NCBI GenBank assembly: GCA_026075535.2
Contig: AP026545.1
Span: forward strand, 3,782,001-3,846,000
DNA: 64,000 nucleotides
From: Tricholoma matsutake
Taxonomy: Eukaryota; Basidiomycota; Agaricomycetes; Agaricales; Tricholomataceae
Reading direction: 5' to 3'
Shown here: positions 12,175-23,944 of the stretch, in pieces
Layout of the letters: every line of letters starts with the position of its first letter
How positions within the stretch are numbered: the first letter of the stretch is position 1
Made by a program: the position numbers and the translations under genes
Notes under the pieces: model-generated
The model's input: only the letters and a program-made list of their open reading frames with translations
The model's database searches: none
What the model was told of the DNA's origin: nothing

Positions 12175-13056
12175 GTGAACCCTGATGGTTCCAAAAAACA
12201 ACCCATGGAATACCATTGTGCTTGGACCTACACCATGAAAATGAGAGCAGCGATGACACATGGGTTTGGTCAGGCATATGAGCAAGGTAACTTACCCTGG
12301 ACTAGGTGCAGGAACTTGGAGAAGTGGTGGGGGAACCCATCGAATTCAACTTTTGTCTCATGCTATATGCATGGTTTGAAGAGAAGAAAGGTACATCCTA
12401 TGAAGACCAGTCAGATCCCAACTGAAACTTGTTTCAACAAGCATGACACAGGGGAGAAAACATGCTGTCATTATGCTGGCATTTGTATGCCTCCTCCACA
12501 TTGAGGAAGCTTTAAATTTATGTGCTGAGGATATCAAAATTCTCTCACCCACTTTGATTTCAATAAATCAGGAACAAAACCTTATGTGCTTTATAACTTT
12601 GATGATGATGACAGATATCTATGCCCTGTCCAAGCCCTAACAGAATGGCTGCATGCCTTGGACTTCCATCATGGATATATTTTTCAAAGTGTTAAAAGCA
12701 TGGATCACATGTCTGTTGCAGACAGTCCTATCATGAGTTTTTCATTTTTTTTGTATGGGGTAATAGCTGCTAACCCTCAGACTTGTCATGGTCAACAGTT
12801 GCAGTCAAAGTTCCTAGAAATGTTTTGGAATAATTTGCTGGACATTGGGAAAGATCTGCATTTATACAGTTGTCATAGTTGTAGGAGAGGAGGTGCCCAA
12901 TGGCTTGCAAGGGAGAAGCGCTGGACCATCTTGTGCATTTGTGATTGGGGTGGCTGGTCCTTGAACTACAATCACACAACAATATTGAAATACCTGTTCT
13001 CTTGGAATGACAATCCTCATGAGGTGAGGGAAGATTTCTTCAATCCGGCAAAGTGA
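12175..13056 (+). pseudogene. Tyrosine recombinase relic (crypton-like)
   Basis: Three frames together give the fungal tyrosine-recombinase core: WTYTMKMRAAMTHGFGQAYE and GNPSNSTFVSCYMHGLKRRK (12175 frame), MLAFVCLLHIEEALNLCAED (12443 frame), and YLCPVQALTEWL, then SCRRGGAQWLAREKRW, CDWGGWSLNYNHTTILKYL (12586 frame). The last block holds the conserved Arg of RRGGAQ and a candidate nucleophile Tyr in LKYL. Frame changes near 12450 and 12590 may be small indels or unrecognised introns. Such recombinases cut and rejoin DNA through a phosphotyrosine. No crypton ends were found. Upstream sequence from about 11818 may include a degraded N-terminus. Confidence 0.72.
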
Positions 13057-13349
13057 ATACAGAGGCATTGCATCCATTGTGGTCATGGTTGTGGCTGTTG
13101 ATGTTGATCATTAAAATACATTTGGACTTGGAGCTCTTTATATTCTGTATTGTTCACATCTTGGTACTATTGCAGTGTACTCTCTAGTTTCACTTTGTGT
13201 CTGATAGTTTTCAATTTTGTTTCCATATCTCTGCATTGGTTTCTATTTGTTTTTGACAATATATTGTTAGTGTGTATTGTATCTGGAGGTATATCAGCCT
13301 ATTCAGTCAAATTTTGGTAGCACCCCCAGCAGCTACTATTTTAGAGCTG
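13057..13349. other. Non-coding stretch downstream of the recombinase relic
   Basis: T-rich sequence with no reading frame or repeat that I can identify. Confidence 0.4.
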
Positions 13350-13512
13350 TGTCAAACTTTTGTTGGTTGGGAAAATTGATGTAGATTTTATCATTTTGCA
13401 ACCTGCAAAATCTTGGCTATCTGCTAGAAAGTTTCCAAGATTTTGTAGGTTGCAAAATTGTTGCAAAATGATAGACTTTACATCAATCTTCCCAATCAAC
13501 AACATTTTGACA
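13350..13512. mobile_element. Small foldback element (MITE-like)
   Basis: Near-perfect inverted arms run from TGTCAAA at 13350 to TTTGACA ending at 13512. They include TTGATGTA…TTTTGCAACCTGCAAAATC and its complement, with a short centre near 13425. The whole unit would form one long hairpin. I could not find a clear target duplication. Confidence 0.7.
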
Positions 13513-13976
13513 GTCCATAATGAAATTTGCATAGATATTACATTACCCACTCTAAAATGGTAACCTGCCAGCAGGAATGTGTATACAACTGTTGAGAACT
13601 GAACCTGAGAGTGCATGTCAGAATCTGGTTGGATCTGGCAGGTGTCAATGGCGGGAGAAGGTCAGGTCATAGCAGATCCAGTGGAAGGGATACAAAAAGG
13701 ACTTGGCTTCAACTTGCAAGATGTTGCACCCTTCACCTCATCTGGTGTCCTAATTTCAAGACAAAGGAATTGGTAGGAGGAGCAGGTGAGTGTGGAAAGT
13801 GTGGAGAACAAGGGTGGGGGGGGGACTCAGGTTAAGTTCAGATAAAACCAGAACTTTCAGAGAGGACTAGAGGTCAAGTCAGAAGAAGTTTGGACTCTTA
13901 GGAGGACAGAGGTAGGAGTAGAACAAGATTGGATTGTCAAGTCTATGTCAATATATGAACTGAAGAATACAAGTCC
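13513..13976. other. Unassigned stretch left of the large transposon
   Basis: GA-rich sequence with no recognisable gene. A G-run occurs near 13815. Confidence 0.35.
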
Positions 13977-13984
13977 AAAGTAGC

Positions 13985-14157
13985 TAAGGCAAGGCAGGGG
14001 TAGGGGTATACCCTTGTGTTTTTGGGCTAAGGGTATGAGGGGTAAGGGTAGGGGTTTGGAAGTTCATACTCTTGCATACCCCTGTACCCTTACTAACACA
14101 ATGGGCAAGTTCCAAGGCAGTTGACTCACGGTTGACTCATGGTTGACTGGAGTTTGC
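13985..14157 (+). repeat. Left terminal inverted repeat and subterminal motifs of the large transposon
   Basis: It begins TAAGGCAAGGCAGGGG. GGGTA-type repeats follow, then TACCCCTGTACCCTTAC, then three TTGACT motifs at 14120-14157. All of these recur inverted at 27067-27496. Repeated subterminal motifs are typical transposase-binding sites in CACTA-like elements. Confidence 0.75.
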
Positions 14158-14405
14158 ACCTTATTACATAATCCTACCAAATTGAGCACTTGGATTGATG
14201 CTTCCTTTTACAAACAAATATCTGTTTAAATCAATAGGTTCATGATAGTGACTATGGTGACAGGCATCAGACTGTTGCATGGGATGGTTAGAGGATGTAC
14301 ATCAGTTACAATAGCAACCAATTTTGATGTTTCTATTAAAATGGTCCAAAACAGCTGTCATTCTTTCCCCCTCTTTTCCTTCACTGAGGCTTTACCAAGT
14401 TCACC

Positions 14406-15076
14406 ATGCCTCCAGTCATATGTAACTGCACAATTTGTAGCACAAAAACCATCTTCATCAATGGTGTTGAACAGCCATGACAGTATGTTGATGGTTCTAC
14501 CCATTTGAAGCATGAGAAACAGGATAAACAGCCTGTTTCACAACTGGCAAAGGGGAAGTGGCAATCATCATCCCCAAGCCCATCACCAAAACATCCTAGA
14601 GCTTCTAATTCTCCCACAGGTAAGTGCTACATTGTTATTGTTAGATCAAGACTAATAGTAATTATGCAGATATCAACTTTTCTACAGTACTTATCACAAA
14701 GATGATCTGCCTCCTTGTCATCTGGCACAACAGAGCTGGTGTGAGTCATTCTATCACCAACAAAATTCTACAAGGACTTCAACTTAATATTTCTGTGACT
14801 CTCTCTATTGTTGAGGTTGCTCTTTCATCATCTGGACTCAATGTCAAGCTTCCAAACATCAAACTTCCTCATGATGTCCATACCGCATATTGGCTTCACT
14901 ACTCAGAGCCGGAAATCATTCGGACAGCATGCTGCCCCAAATGCTTTTCCCTCTTTTCTCATCCTATTCCTTGGCAATGTCAGTGGAAGGCACCCCCAAG
15001 ATCACAATCCTGTAACACAAAACTCTGGACAACCCAGAATACTCCAAATGGGCCTAAATGGGTCCCATGTCATCTA
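14406..15076 (+). pseudogene. Plavaka transposase, 5' part (before the copia insertion)
   Basis: It starts at ATG 14406 with MPPVICNCTICSTKTIF, a Cys-rich N-terminus usual in Plavaka transposases. A TGA interrupts the frame near 14481. It continues with KHEKQDKQPVSQ and an SPSPSP segment, a probable intron, and the Leu-rich part 14700-15076. At 15076 the frame is cut by copia copy 2. Joining 15076 to 20762 with one copy of the ATCTA duplication restores a continuous frame (…CHL / YTTQSFDSWL…), which shows that copia landed inside this coding sequence. Confidence 0.8.
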
Positions 15077-15350
15077 TGTTGAAATTAAACCCTGAGATAC
15101 ATGCTGCATACATGAGGCAATACATGCAGCATACACATGTTACTGCACTTATTGCACATACATGTGGTAAACACATTCCTGAGTCATGTGACATCCTTAT
15201 TATTATGTATATAAGGAGAACCTGTACTGTAGTAGGAATACAGTGTTCTTACCTCTGCTAACCCTAGCTGTAAGTCTAACTAAACCCCAGGTAGGTTGTA
15301 AGGAACGTGTTGTCTCTTCCCCTGTGCAGCATATATAGTCTGCTCCAACA
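15077..15350 (+). repeat. 5' LTR of copia copy 2
   Basis: TGTTGAAATT…CTCCAACA. It contains TATGTATATAAGGAG at about 15207, a likely TATA box, followed by the leader. Differences from the 3' LTR are almost all CG/TG/CA changes. Confidence 0.95.
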
Positions 15351-15367
15351 GGTTATGGGCCCTGCTG
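15351..15367 (+). promoter_or_regulatory. Primer binding site of copia copy 2
   Basis: GGTTATGGGCCCTGCTG follows the LTR directly. It is complementary to an initiator tRNA-Met anticodon stem-loop and identical to copy 1. Confidence 0.75.
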
Positions 15368-15598
15368 GGCACATCGCGAATGCGCCTTAATTGGCTGCGA
15401 ACGATGTTGACTTCATTGTCTCCAAATTATAACCTTGTGCTCTTTGTGAGCTGCATTGCACTCTCTGCGAGCTGCACTTAAAACCTAGGTTGACTAGGGT
15501 TAACCACTCTGAAGGAGTGTTTTTTCCTGAGATTGTGAAACATGTTTTCTTGGATAAAAGACTGATTGAGTGCTTTTAACAGCTGCCACCACAGAATC

Positions 15599-16321
15599 AT
15601 GTCTTCAACCCTTGAAAAACTCATACAAACTTTCAATGGCTCAAATTACATTCAATGGGCCGACTCCATGAAGGCATGGCTCAGGTCTCAGGGCCTCTGG
15701 CAGATAACTAGTGGGGTGGAAATCAAACCGCCTCCGGCGCCTCCTTTGACGGCGACAAACACTACTCTTGTAGTGGATGCTACTGCCAAGCTCCAGACCT
15801 GGAGCAACAAAAATGACCAGGCTATTGGTAGCCTAGTGCTCCGCCTGGCCCCCTCCATTCAGCAGCATGCCAACACCAAGGACACTGCTGAGGAGGTGTG
15901 GGACCTCATTCACACCGATTATGGTGTTGATGGCCCCTCCCAAGTCTTTAGGTCTGAAATAGCAATCAAAATTCCAGCTGTGAATCCCACGCCAGAGATT
16001 GCTAAGATGGCTGACAAGTTCAAGCACCTCACGGCTGCCAATGTTGCCATCCCCGAACTAGTTCAGGCGATGATCCTACTTGCTGCAATGCCACGCGAGT
16101 ACGATTCTTTGTCCGCCACAGTCCTTAACATGACCACTACTAGTGCCTTGATGTTTAAACATGTCAAGGACTCCATTGTTGCTGAAGCCTCAAGGTGCAT
16201 GGCAGTTGGAAAGCCTGCTGGCCAGCCTCAGGCCAACAAACTTTCCGCTGTCAAATGCAAAGGGGGAAACCCCAAATGGCAGCCCAAAGAAGGGCAAAAC
16301 AACAATGGAGATTTGTCCTGA
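15599..16321 (+). pseudogene. gag: Copia copy 2 Gag
   Basis: ATG at 15599-15601 gives MSSTLEKLIQTFNGSNYIQW, collinear with Gag of copy 1. An upstream in-frame ATG at 15566 exists, but homology favours 15599. Relative to copy 1 it lacks three residues (PSQVF-RSEI against PSQVFADFRSAI). It ends at TGA 16319-16321, followed in frame by KCGRRGD, the zinc-knuckle remnant. Confidence 0.92.
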
Positions 16322-17590
16322 AAATGTGGACGACGAGGGGACAAAAAGACTAAGGAGGAAAAGCCTAAAGAGAAACATACCCACCTTGCCTCCAGTGCCT
16401 TTACCACCATAAATGGTAATGGCACCATCATACTGCCGATGCCGCTCATTCAGCGCATTGAAAAGCGCGACCACACTCCCACAAGGGATCCTCACCGCTG
16501 ACTGCCTGCACAGGCATATACAAGTGCGGCCTCTACCTCTCATTTGGTTTATGCCAAATATCAGCAAGCTCGAGACACCCTCAAGCAAATGCATCTTCTG
16601 TGCAGCGCAAAAAATCTGCAACCACTGGAAGAGCACCTAACAGTGTGAGAAGGTAAGAGGAGGAGGATCAAACCAGAACCGAGGATCATGGAGGTAGAAG
16701 ACGACATCGTCTCCCTCAGATCGGAACCTCCGGTTTCAGATGAGGAAGTATGGAAAGCCATCGACGAGATGCTCATCGATGAACCACTTGAAACAGGAGG
16801 ATATGATGACAGGTCAGTCCTTTTCCCTGCCACAAGCACTAAGATTAATATTCCAATGATTACAGCAAACTTTTCATGTGAAATTTTACCGCTATTAAAT
16901 GTATCATGGAACTATTTAGATCTTAATATATGTGTTATGTGTGCAAATGGAAATTGTAAGAAAGGTGCCGACTGGATCATGGATTCAGGCACATCAAAAC
17001 ACTTCACTGGTGAAATGAAAGATTTTGCTTCCTATGAGCCTTTACCAAGAAAGGACTCTACCTTGGTCCAAACAGCCACAGGTACTACTCATATAGTAGG
17101 AAAAGGAGCAGTCTTCATTAGACATCAGGTAGTATGTCACAGGAAGTCAGAGACACGTGAAACACAATTATACCCTGTCTACTACATACCTGACATTAAT
17201 ACTCGATTAATGTCAATGGGCATCTTCTTACAAGACAGAAGTGATGTGCGTGGTTCCTCCGCACACATTTCATTTATCGAGAAAGGAAACCCAATTATGC
17301 ATTGTGTCCCTCTTAGGAGAAGTGACATGATTTATTGGACTTGGACTCACATAATGAGCACCAAAAAGGTCAATGTCACGACCATATACGTCGCTGACTA
17401 CTTGACTTGGCATAGGCGACTTGGATACCCATCCAAAGAGGTGCTAGGGAAAATGCCTAATAGCACCATCAAATTCCTGAGGAATTTAATTATTCCTAAA
17501 GACAAAATTATATGTCCAGGGTGTGCTGAAGGGAAAATGACATCAAAATCTTTTCCCGAATCAAATTCACATGCAGAGAAACCCTTATGA
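16322..17590 (+). pseudogene. pol: Copia copy 2 protease and pre-integrase region
   Basis: The frame continues from gag with further TGAs at 16499-16501 and 16646-16648. At both places copy 1 has CGA. It shows the protease motif WIMDSGTSKHFTG (the usual DSGA is DSGT here), WHRRLGYPSKEVLG, and CPGCAEGKM. An extra base around 17586-17588 shifts the frame at the start of the integrase core. The copy is non-functional. Confidence 0.92.
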
Positions 17591-18215
17591 ATTAATACAT
17601 TCCGATCTAAAGGAACTCCCAGTACTATTGTACCACAAACATAAATACTTTATTGTATTTCTGGATGACAAGATGTCACATATCTGGGTCCAGTGCCTTA
17701 AAAAGAAGTCTGACACTGCTGCAGCGATTAGACAATTTCAGGCAATGGCTTTGACCCAGTATGGTGCTACAATCAAGCGCTGGCGTGTTGATCCAGGGGG
17801 GGAGTTCAAAGATTGTGAGCTACAAAATATGCTCAAGGATTTTGGCATCAAAATAGAGATGTCTGCACCCCATGTTCACCAACAGAATGGGTGCACAGAG
17901 CGCGCCATAAGGACAATAATGGAAAAGTCACAAACCCTGCAATTTACCGCTTGTCTACCACAATCATGGTGGGAATTTTGCATTGAACATGCAACACACC
18001 TATACAACCAAACCCCAGTAAGGCACCTGAAATGGCTGACACCTTTTGAGGACCTGACAAAGGTCCACCCAGATCTAAACAATCTGAAGGTCTTTGGTTG
18101 CAGTGCTTACGTCTATCTACCCAAGGAAAAACATCCAACCACATTATCTCCTCGATCGGAGTTAATGACGTACCTTGGATTAGAAGATGGCATTAAAGCA
18201 TACCGTTTCATGTGA
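17591..18215 (+). pseudogene. pol: Copia copy 2 integrase core
   Basis: After the one-base insertion the frame reads YELIHSDLKELPVLLYHK, FIVFLDDKMSHIW, RVDPGGEFKDCEL and HQQNGCTERAIRTIMEK. These carry the catalytic D and E neighbourhoods of copia integrases. It stops at TGA 18213-18215, where copy 1 keeps CGA. Confidence 0.93.
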
Positions 18216-18740
18216 CTTAGTGGCGCAATATTCATTGGTGCTACAGCACTATTTGATGAAACGATGTTCCCATGCTGTCCTGGAGCTAAAACTCCTGCCA
18301 AGACAGACCTTGGTGATTTTCCACATCCAGAACCAGAAGATGACGACCACTCATCTGGAATGGATGGCAATGATTCTATACCACCACAAAATCTGCCCCT
18401 TCCTCCATCATCAGAAGATGATGATGATGATGTACCAAGTGAGCAAAAGGTGCATGATGATGCAACTGATGCTCCTCCTCCGCTGCCTCCAGTTACCACT
18501 GAGGACTTTTGTCCAAGACATGAAGATCAACAGGAATGGCAGCAATTGCCCCGTCGATCAGGCAGGCAGAGGAACATCCCAAACCATCCTGGCAATACCT
18601 ATGGAGAGAAGTGACTCCCCTCTGACATAGAGAGAGACATTGCATGTGATCGATATTGGAAGAGATCTGTGGGTCAAGATTCGGATCATAACTGAACATG
18701 ACCATGATCTCAACAACAAGAACCGGTTGCTGGACTGAGT
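18216..18740 (+). pseudogene. pol: Copia copy 2 acidic linker
   Basis: Same frame as the integrase part. GAIFIGATALFDETMFPC is followed by a Pro/Asp/Ser-rich linker (18300-18500) and RRSGRQRNIPNHPG. TGA at 18612-18614 and two more TGAs near 18694-18702 replace CGA codons still present in copy 1. Confidence 0.88.
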
Positions 18741-20450
18741 TTGGCACCCCATGAGAGTGTGCCCAATTCCAATAATCAAGAACATGATCACCCAATGGGG
18801 GAACCAGACGAAGCAGGTTATATTCAAAAGATAACCAAGGAAGGTGGAGATAAGCTTATTCGCTGGCTGTTGTCAAAAGCATTCACACCATCAAGCGAAA
18901 TAAGCCAAGTTCCAAACCAATTTTGCGATATTGCATGCCTACCATGGCAGCAGCAACTTGAGTGGAAACAGGCTTGTCATGAAGAATTAGAGGCTCTTCG
19001 CAAGCAACAAGTCTATGACATTGTTGATCTTCCACATGATCGAAAAATGATTAAAAACAGATGGGTTTTCTCTGTGAAATCAGACAGAAGAAAATGAGCC
19101 AGACTCGTGGCCAAAGGCTTTTCACAAGTCGAAGGTGTTGACTTTGATGAGATTTTCTCACCAGTAGTCCGCTACGAGACCGTATGCCTCATGTTTGCAC
19201 TTGCATCTCTAGAAGGCATGTATATGACCGGTCTAGATGTAAAAACCGCATTTTTATATGGCAAACTAGAAGAGGAGATATATATGGATCAACCCAAGGG
19301 TTTCAGACTCGAGGGAAAAGAGCGCAAAGTAATGAGCTTACACCGAGCATTGTATGGCCTTAAACAGGCCTCACTAGCATGGTGGAAAGAGCTAGAGGCA
19401 TTTGTGTGCACCATTGGGTTTGTGCATGCCAGCTCCAATGCCAGCATTTTCATACACAAGGATCCTAAGACAGGCAGCATTGTTATTGTGCTGGTCTATG
19501 TTGATGATGGCTTGTTCATGGGGAAGAACAAGAAACTTGTGGATGAAAAGAAGAATGCTTGTCTGAAGCATTGGGAGTGCCATAGTACTGAAAAAGTCAT
19601 GGAATTCTTAGGCATGCACGTCACCCAGACTGCAAGCAAAATCAAACTCGATCAAACTGAATATCTCACCAAAGTGCTCGAGAGGTTCAAGATGACAAAT
19701 GCCAAAGCTGCCCCCACTCTGCTCCCAACTGGTTACAAACCATCAGAAAACACAGTGATGCCAAATGCGGCACTTAGATCAAAATATCAGCCTGTGATTG
19801 GATCTTTATTGTATCTGATGCTCGGAACGCGACCTGATATCGCTTACATGGTAATCAGGATGTCGCAATTCTCAGCTAATCCTAGCCAAGAACATCTAGA
19901 CAAAGCGATGTACATCATGTGCTATCTGGTGGGAACCCAGAAATATAACATAGTCTATGATGGAGAGAAATCCGAAGGGCTGGCCTTCACAGATTCTGAT
20001 TGGGCAGCTGACACTGTCAAACACCGATCTACAATGGGTTACTTTGCTACTCCAGCGAGTGGCATTGTGTGCTGGCAGTCCCGTTTACAAAAAACTGTAG
20101 CACTGTCATCCACAGAAGCCGAATATATGGCTCTCTCTGACACTTGTCGACAGATAGTGTGGATAGAGTCCTTATTCCAGGAACTTGGATATATACTGAA
20201 GTGCATACCAATCTGCGCTGATAATCAGGAATCCATCTTTATTGGATCAAATCCAGTTCAGGAAAAAAGGACCAAACATATAGACATTCGCTACCACTAT
20301 ACCCGTGAATGCATAGAAAATAACAAAGTCACAGTCGTTTTCATTCCTGGAAGTGATAATCTGGCTGACATGTTCACAAAGAACCTTGGCGCCATCCTAT
20401 TCAGGAAATTTAGAGACTCTCTCGGAATTACTTTCGAGATTCAAACTTAG
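18741..20450 (+). pseudogene. pol: Copia copy 2 reverse transcriptase and RNase H
   Basis: One frame with a single TGA at 19095-19097 (copy 1 has CAA; CGA is the likely ancestor of both, giving the family pattern RARLVAKGF). It shows FSPVVRYETVCLMFAL, LDVKTAFLYGKLEEEIYMDQ, LYGLKQASLAWWKE, the catalytic YVDDGLFMG, GSLLYLMLGTRPDIAY, ALSSTEAEYMALSDTC and RTKHIDIRYHYTRE. It ends at the natural TAG 20448-20450. Confidence 0.95.
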
Positions 20451-20473
20451 CTGCTTAGAGCACTGTACAGTTT

Positions 20474-20482
20474 GAGGGGGGG
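20474..20482 (+). promoter_or_regulatory. Polypurine tract of copia copy 2
   Basis: GAGGGGGGG lies directly before the 3' LTR. Confidence 0.85.
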
Positions 20483-20756
20483 TGTTGAAATTAAACCCTG
20501 AGATACATGCTGCATACATGAGGCAATACATGCAGCATACACATGTTACTGTGCTTACTGTGCATACATGTGGTAAACACATTCCCAAGTCATGTGACAT
20601 CCTTATTATTATGTATATAAGGAGAACCTGTACCGTAGTAGGAATACAGTGTTCTTACCTCTGCTAACCCTAGCTGTAAGTCTAACTAAACCCCAGGTAG
20701 GTTGTAAGGAACATGTTGTCTCTTCCCCTGTGCAGCATATATAGTCTGCTCCAACA
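20483..20756 (+). repeat. 3' LTR of copia copy 2
   Basis: 274 bp. By eye it differs from the 5' LTR at six places. Five fit CpG decay, for example CA versus TG twice near 20551-20562 and CA versus TG at 20585. The duplication ATCTA follows at 20757. Confidence 0.95.
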
Positions 20757-23226
20757 ATCTATACACTACACAATCCTTTGATTCTTGGCTTCAGTTCTTT
20801 TTATCTTCCAAGGTCATTGAAGACAGCCTTCATGAGGCTTTCAACCACCACAGAAACCATATACCAGCTGCCTTTGGTGCCACTATGAATGATATCCAGG
20901 GTAGTCCTGCTTGGGATGACTTGCAGGGTTTTCTACAGTCTCCTTATCATCTAATATCTGGAATCTATATTGATTGGTTCAATCCTTATACCAATAAGAT
21001 TGCTGGTAAGTTATTAACAAATTCTGCATAGACTATGACACAGCTTATTTTATATATAGGCAAAAAAGTGTCTTGTGGAGCAATCCTGCTTTATTGCTTG
21101 AACTTACCTTTTCATCTTTGGTATCGATTTGAGAATACATTTATTGTTGGTCTCACACCTCCTCCCCATCTTCCTGACCCCACAACCATCTCTCATCTTC
21201 TTGAACCTGTTATTAAATAAATCTGTTGCCAAGTATGGTGCTGCACCAGGCCAAAATTTGCCAACATCTAGACATCCTGATGGCATCTCTGTGAAAGCAA
21301 AAATTGCACCTGTGATTGCTGATCTTGAGGGAAGTTGCAAGGCTACTGGCTTTTTGGGACACGGTGCTACAATGTTCTGTTCTTTCTGCCTCTGCACCAG
21401 TGATCAGCTAGAGGATCTCAATATTCAATCTTGGGAACTCTGTAATGGTGCACAGGTGCGAGCACAGGCAAAGGCATGGTTGCATCAGACAACCAAAGCT
21501 GGTCAAAATGCTCTGCAAAACACAACTGGTGTGTGATGGACTCCACTGCATAATCTTCCATATTGGGATCCAGTCAAACATGTTGTACTAGGTTTTATGC
21601 ATAACTGGCTTGAGGGTGTTTTACAGCATCATCTTTGTGCACTCTGGGGAATTGGACAGGATGAGGATGAAAGCCAAAAAGTTAAAGAGGTGGAAAAGGA
21701 TGAGCAGTGGAGTGAGGCAGATGTATCAGATTCTGCTGAAGAATTGGATGACCTTTTTCAAGAAGCAGCTAAACATAATCTTGAGGCTGCAATGGCAATG
21801 CACCATTCACCACCACCTATGTCTCCCTCACCATCTTCTTCTGAATTATCAGACTCATCCTCATTATCAACACCTACAGCCACCACACAGAGCCACACAA
21901 ATCCCTATGCATATGACTTCAATTATGATGATGATGACGATGATGATGATGATAACTATATTCCTGTTGACCCTTTGCCTTTTAGCTTCACAGAAACTGA
22001 GCTACAAGCAATAAGAAATTGCATTCATGATATCACTCTTCCAACATGGATACAAAGACCACCAACCAATCTTGGTGAACCAAGTCATGGCAAGCTCAAA
22101 GCTCAGAAATATCTCACCCTCTTCACATGTATCTTTCCCCTCATTATTCCTGAATTCTGGTACATGACTACTGCCACAAATTTCCACCACCAGCACTTCT
22201 ACTGCTTCTATCATGTTGTTGCAGCAACAAATATTGTAGCTGCATATCAAACCTCCAATGTTGATGCTGATGCCTATACTCAGCATTATATTCAATATCA
22301 AACTGCTATTCAACAACTTTTTCCACATCGTCCATCCAAGCCAAACCATTATTATGCAATGCATAATGGTGCTCTTCTCAAATATTGGGGTCCTTTGGCT
22401 TCTTTTAGTGAGTTTCCAGGTGAATGAATGAATGAATGGAAAGTTGCAAAAAATGAACACCAATTATCATCTCCATATGTGTTTCAATTATTTTGCTCAA
22501 AAATTGATAGCTAATACCAAGATCAGGGGATTTAGATCTTACAATGCTTTGTCAGATGAGTTGTCAAGCATGTGTAGATGCTTTACTGCACAGTGAAGAT
22601 CATTTAAAATAATTATGTGATATTCTTGAGCCAGGAGACATGGCCATGGATGACCATCCAGTACCTCTCCAGCCTACAGAAGTGGCAGATATTCTAGCAA
22701 AGGCACCTTGCCTTCTTGAAGTAGATTATAACAATCTGCTTAATTATCTTCACCAGACAGGAAGACCATACTGAGCTTACTCTGATCTTCCCCATCCACC
22801 AAATGCCATTATTCTCCCTCCACAATCCCAGCATCTTTTGCAGGTGCACCATGATGAGTGCACATTCAGTTGTGAAAAGTCACATAAAGGAAACAGTGCT
22901 ATAAAGCTCTACAATCCATTGACACAGGCTCATGATACAGGATTCATTCAAAACATTTGGAGACTTCCACTGGAGGGAATAATGCACATCTTTATAAGAG
23001 TCCACTCACATCAATCACTATCTACACAAGAGGAGAGGCAGGCACCATTCATACACCACCCTGGATTATGGTACGAATTGTTGATGCACTCCCCTCTAAC
23101 AACCTTAGTATTATTGAGCCTGTCCATATTATCACTCATGTCACAACTGTCCAGTGGCCAGCAGGCACTTATGGTATTGGCAGGAAGGTCCTGGTTGTAT
23201 GTTGGGCTCCCAACAGAGGGCGCTGA
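20757..23226 (+). pseudogene. Plavaka transposase, main 3' part
   Basis: It continues the frame cut at 15076: YTTQSFDSWLQFFLSSKVIE, SGIYIDWFNPYTNKI, an intron near 21005-21060, then KKVSCGAILLYCLNLPFHLW, ENTFIVGLTPPP, IADLEGSCKATGFLGHGA, FCSFCLCTSDQLEDL, YWDPVKHVVLGFMHNWLEGV and LQHHLCALWGIGQDED. An Asp run encoded near 21925-21955 follows. The C-terminal part (22838-23226, two frames) reads CEKSHKGNSAIKLYNPLTQA, HDTGFIQNIWRLPLEG and GTYGIGRKVLVVCWAPNRGR. This order is characteristic of Plavaka-group (EnSpm/CACTA-related) transposases of basidiomycetes. Stops between 22430 and 22830 and a frame change near 22960 indicate decay. Confidence 0.85.
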
Positions 23227-23938
23227 TAATTTTGCATCCCTGGCAATGTGTAAATAGCTGTTATAACCACAATTATGCCTTCATTCTATGCTTCATTTTC
23301 CTGTTCTGACTTCTTTCCAACTTGAAATCTTGTTCCGCTTCTACTTTCTTATTCTGTTCTGTGCTATCTTTAGCATACTACCTATGTTCTGTTGCTGCAT
23401 ATTTAAGTCTACAGTATTGTTTGTAATACCTTAGTCTGATAATCGCACTCAATTAACACCAACTTGCAACTCGTAATCCCGTGCATTAGTTCTTAGCTTG
23501 CTCATCTCATGCACAATACCCCTCGAAGTTATGGACACACATAAGTGCAGGGAGGCACAGCTCACTGAAGCCAAGTCTGTTCCACCCTTGTATGTTGCCG
23601 CATGGCTCACTCACTCTGTGCACATATTGCACTCTACTCATGTGGTTGTCTTTTGTCAGGTCATAGATTTTCCCTTTGTCTGCCTTACCCTACATCCATA
23701 TCTCTCACATGTCTCGGATCACAACAGTTGTCTTTCATCAGGTCATAGATTTTCCCCATGTCCATTTTGCTCTACATCTGTCTCTCATGTGTCTTAGATT
23801 GTAACAATAGCTTTGGATAAATAGAAAAGATGGTATTAACTTGAAATACATTAAGTGACTTGGCAAGCATGAATATGAAGAGGTAAGTAAATCAATTACC
23901 ACCATTAACCAGAATATGTATTAAACAACACCCATATC
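23227..23938. other. Spacer between convergent genes, with an 82-bp direct duplication
   Basis: Non-coding. 23645-23726 and 23727-23808 are two diverged copies of one unit beginning GTTGTCTTTNNTCAGGTCAT. It probably serves as the 3' regions of both genes of the transposon. I see no other structure. Confidence 0.6.
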
Positions 23939-23944
23939 TCATTC

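Larger units (their letters stand above)
15077..20756 (+). mobile_element. Complete Ty1/copia LTR retrotransposon, copy 2
   Basis: 5680 bp with 274-bp LTRs (15077-15350, 20483-20756) and a perfect duplication ATCTA (15072-15076, 20757-20761). It belongs to the same family as copy 1 in the opposite orientation. It has more TGA stops than copy 1 and one frameshift near 17586, and its CpG sites are more eroded, so it is the older or more heavily mutated copy. It interrupts the Plavaka transposase gene. Confidence 0.96.

Noticed and set aside
13985..14110. Telomere-like TACCC/GGGTA repeats
   Set aside because: The repeats are irregular, short, and form part of transposon ends that recur inverted at 27 kb. 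They are not a telomeric array.
22002..22463. Minus-strand 153-codon frame in the transposase region
   Set aside because: It lies antisense to clear Plavaka transposase coding sequence and has no recognisable domain.
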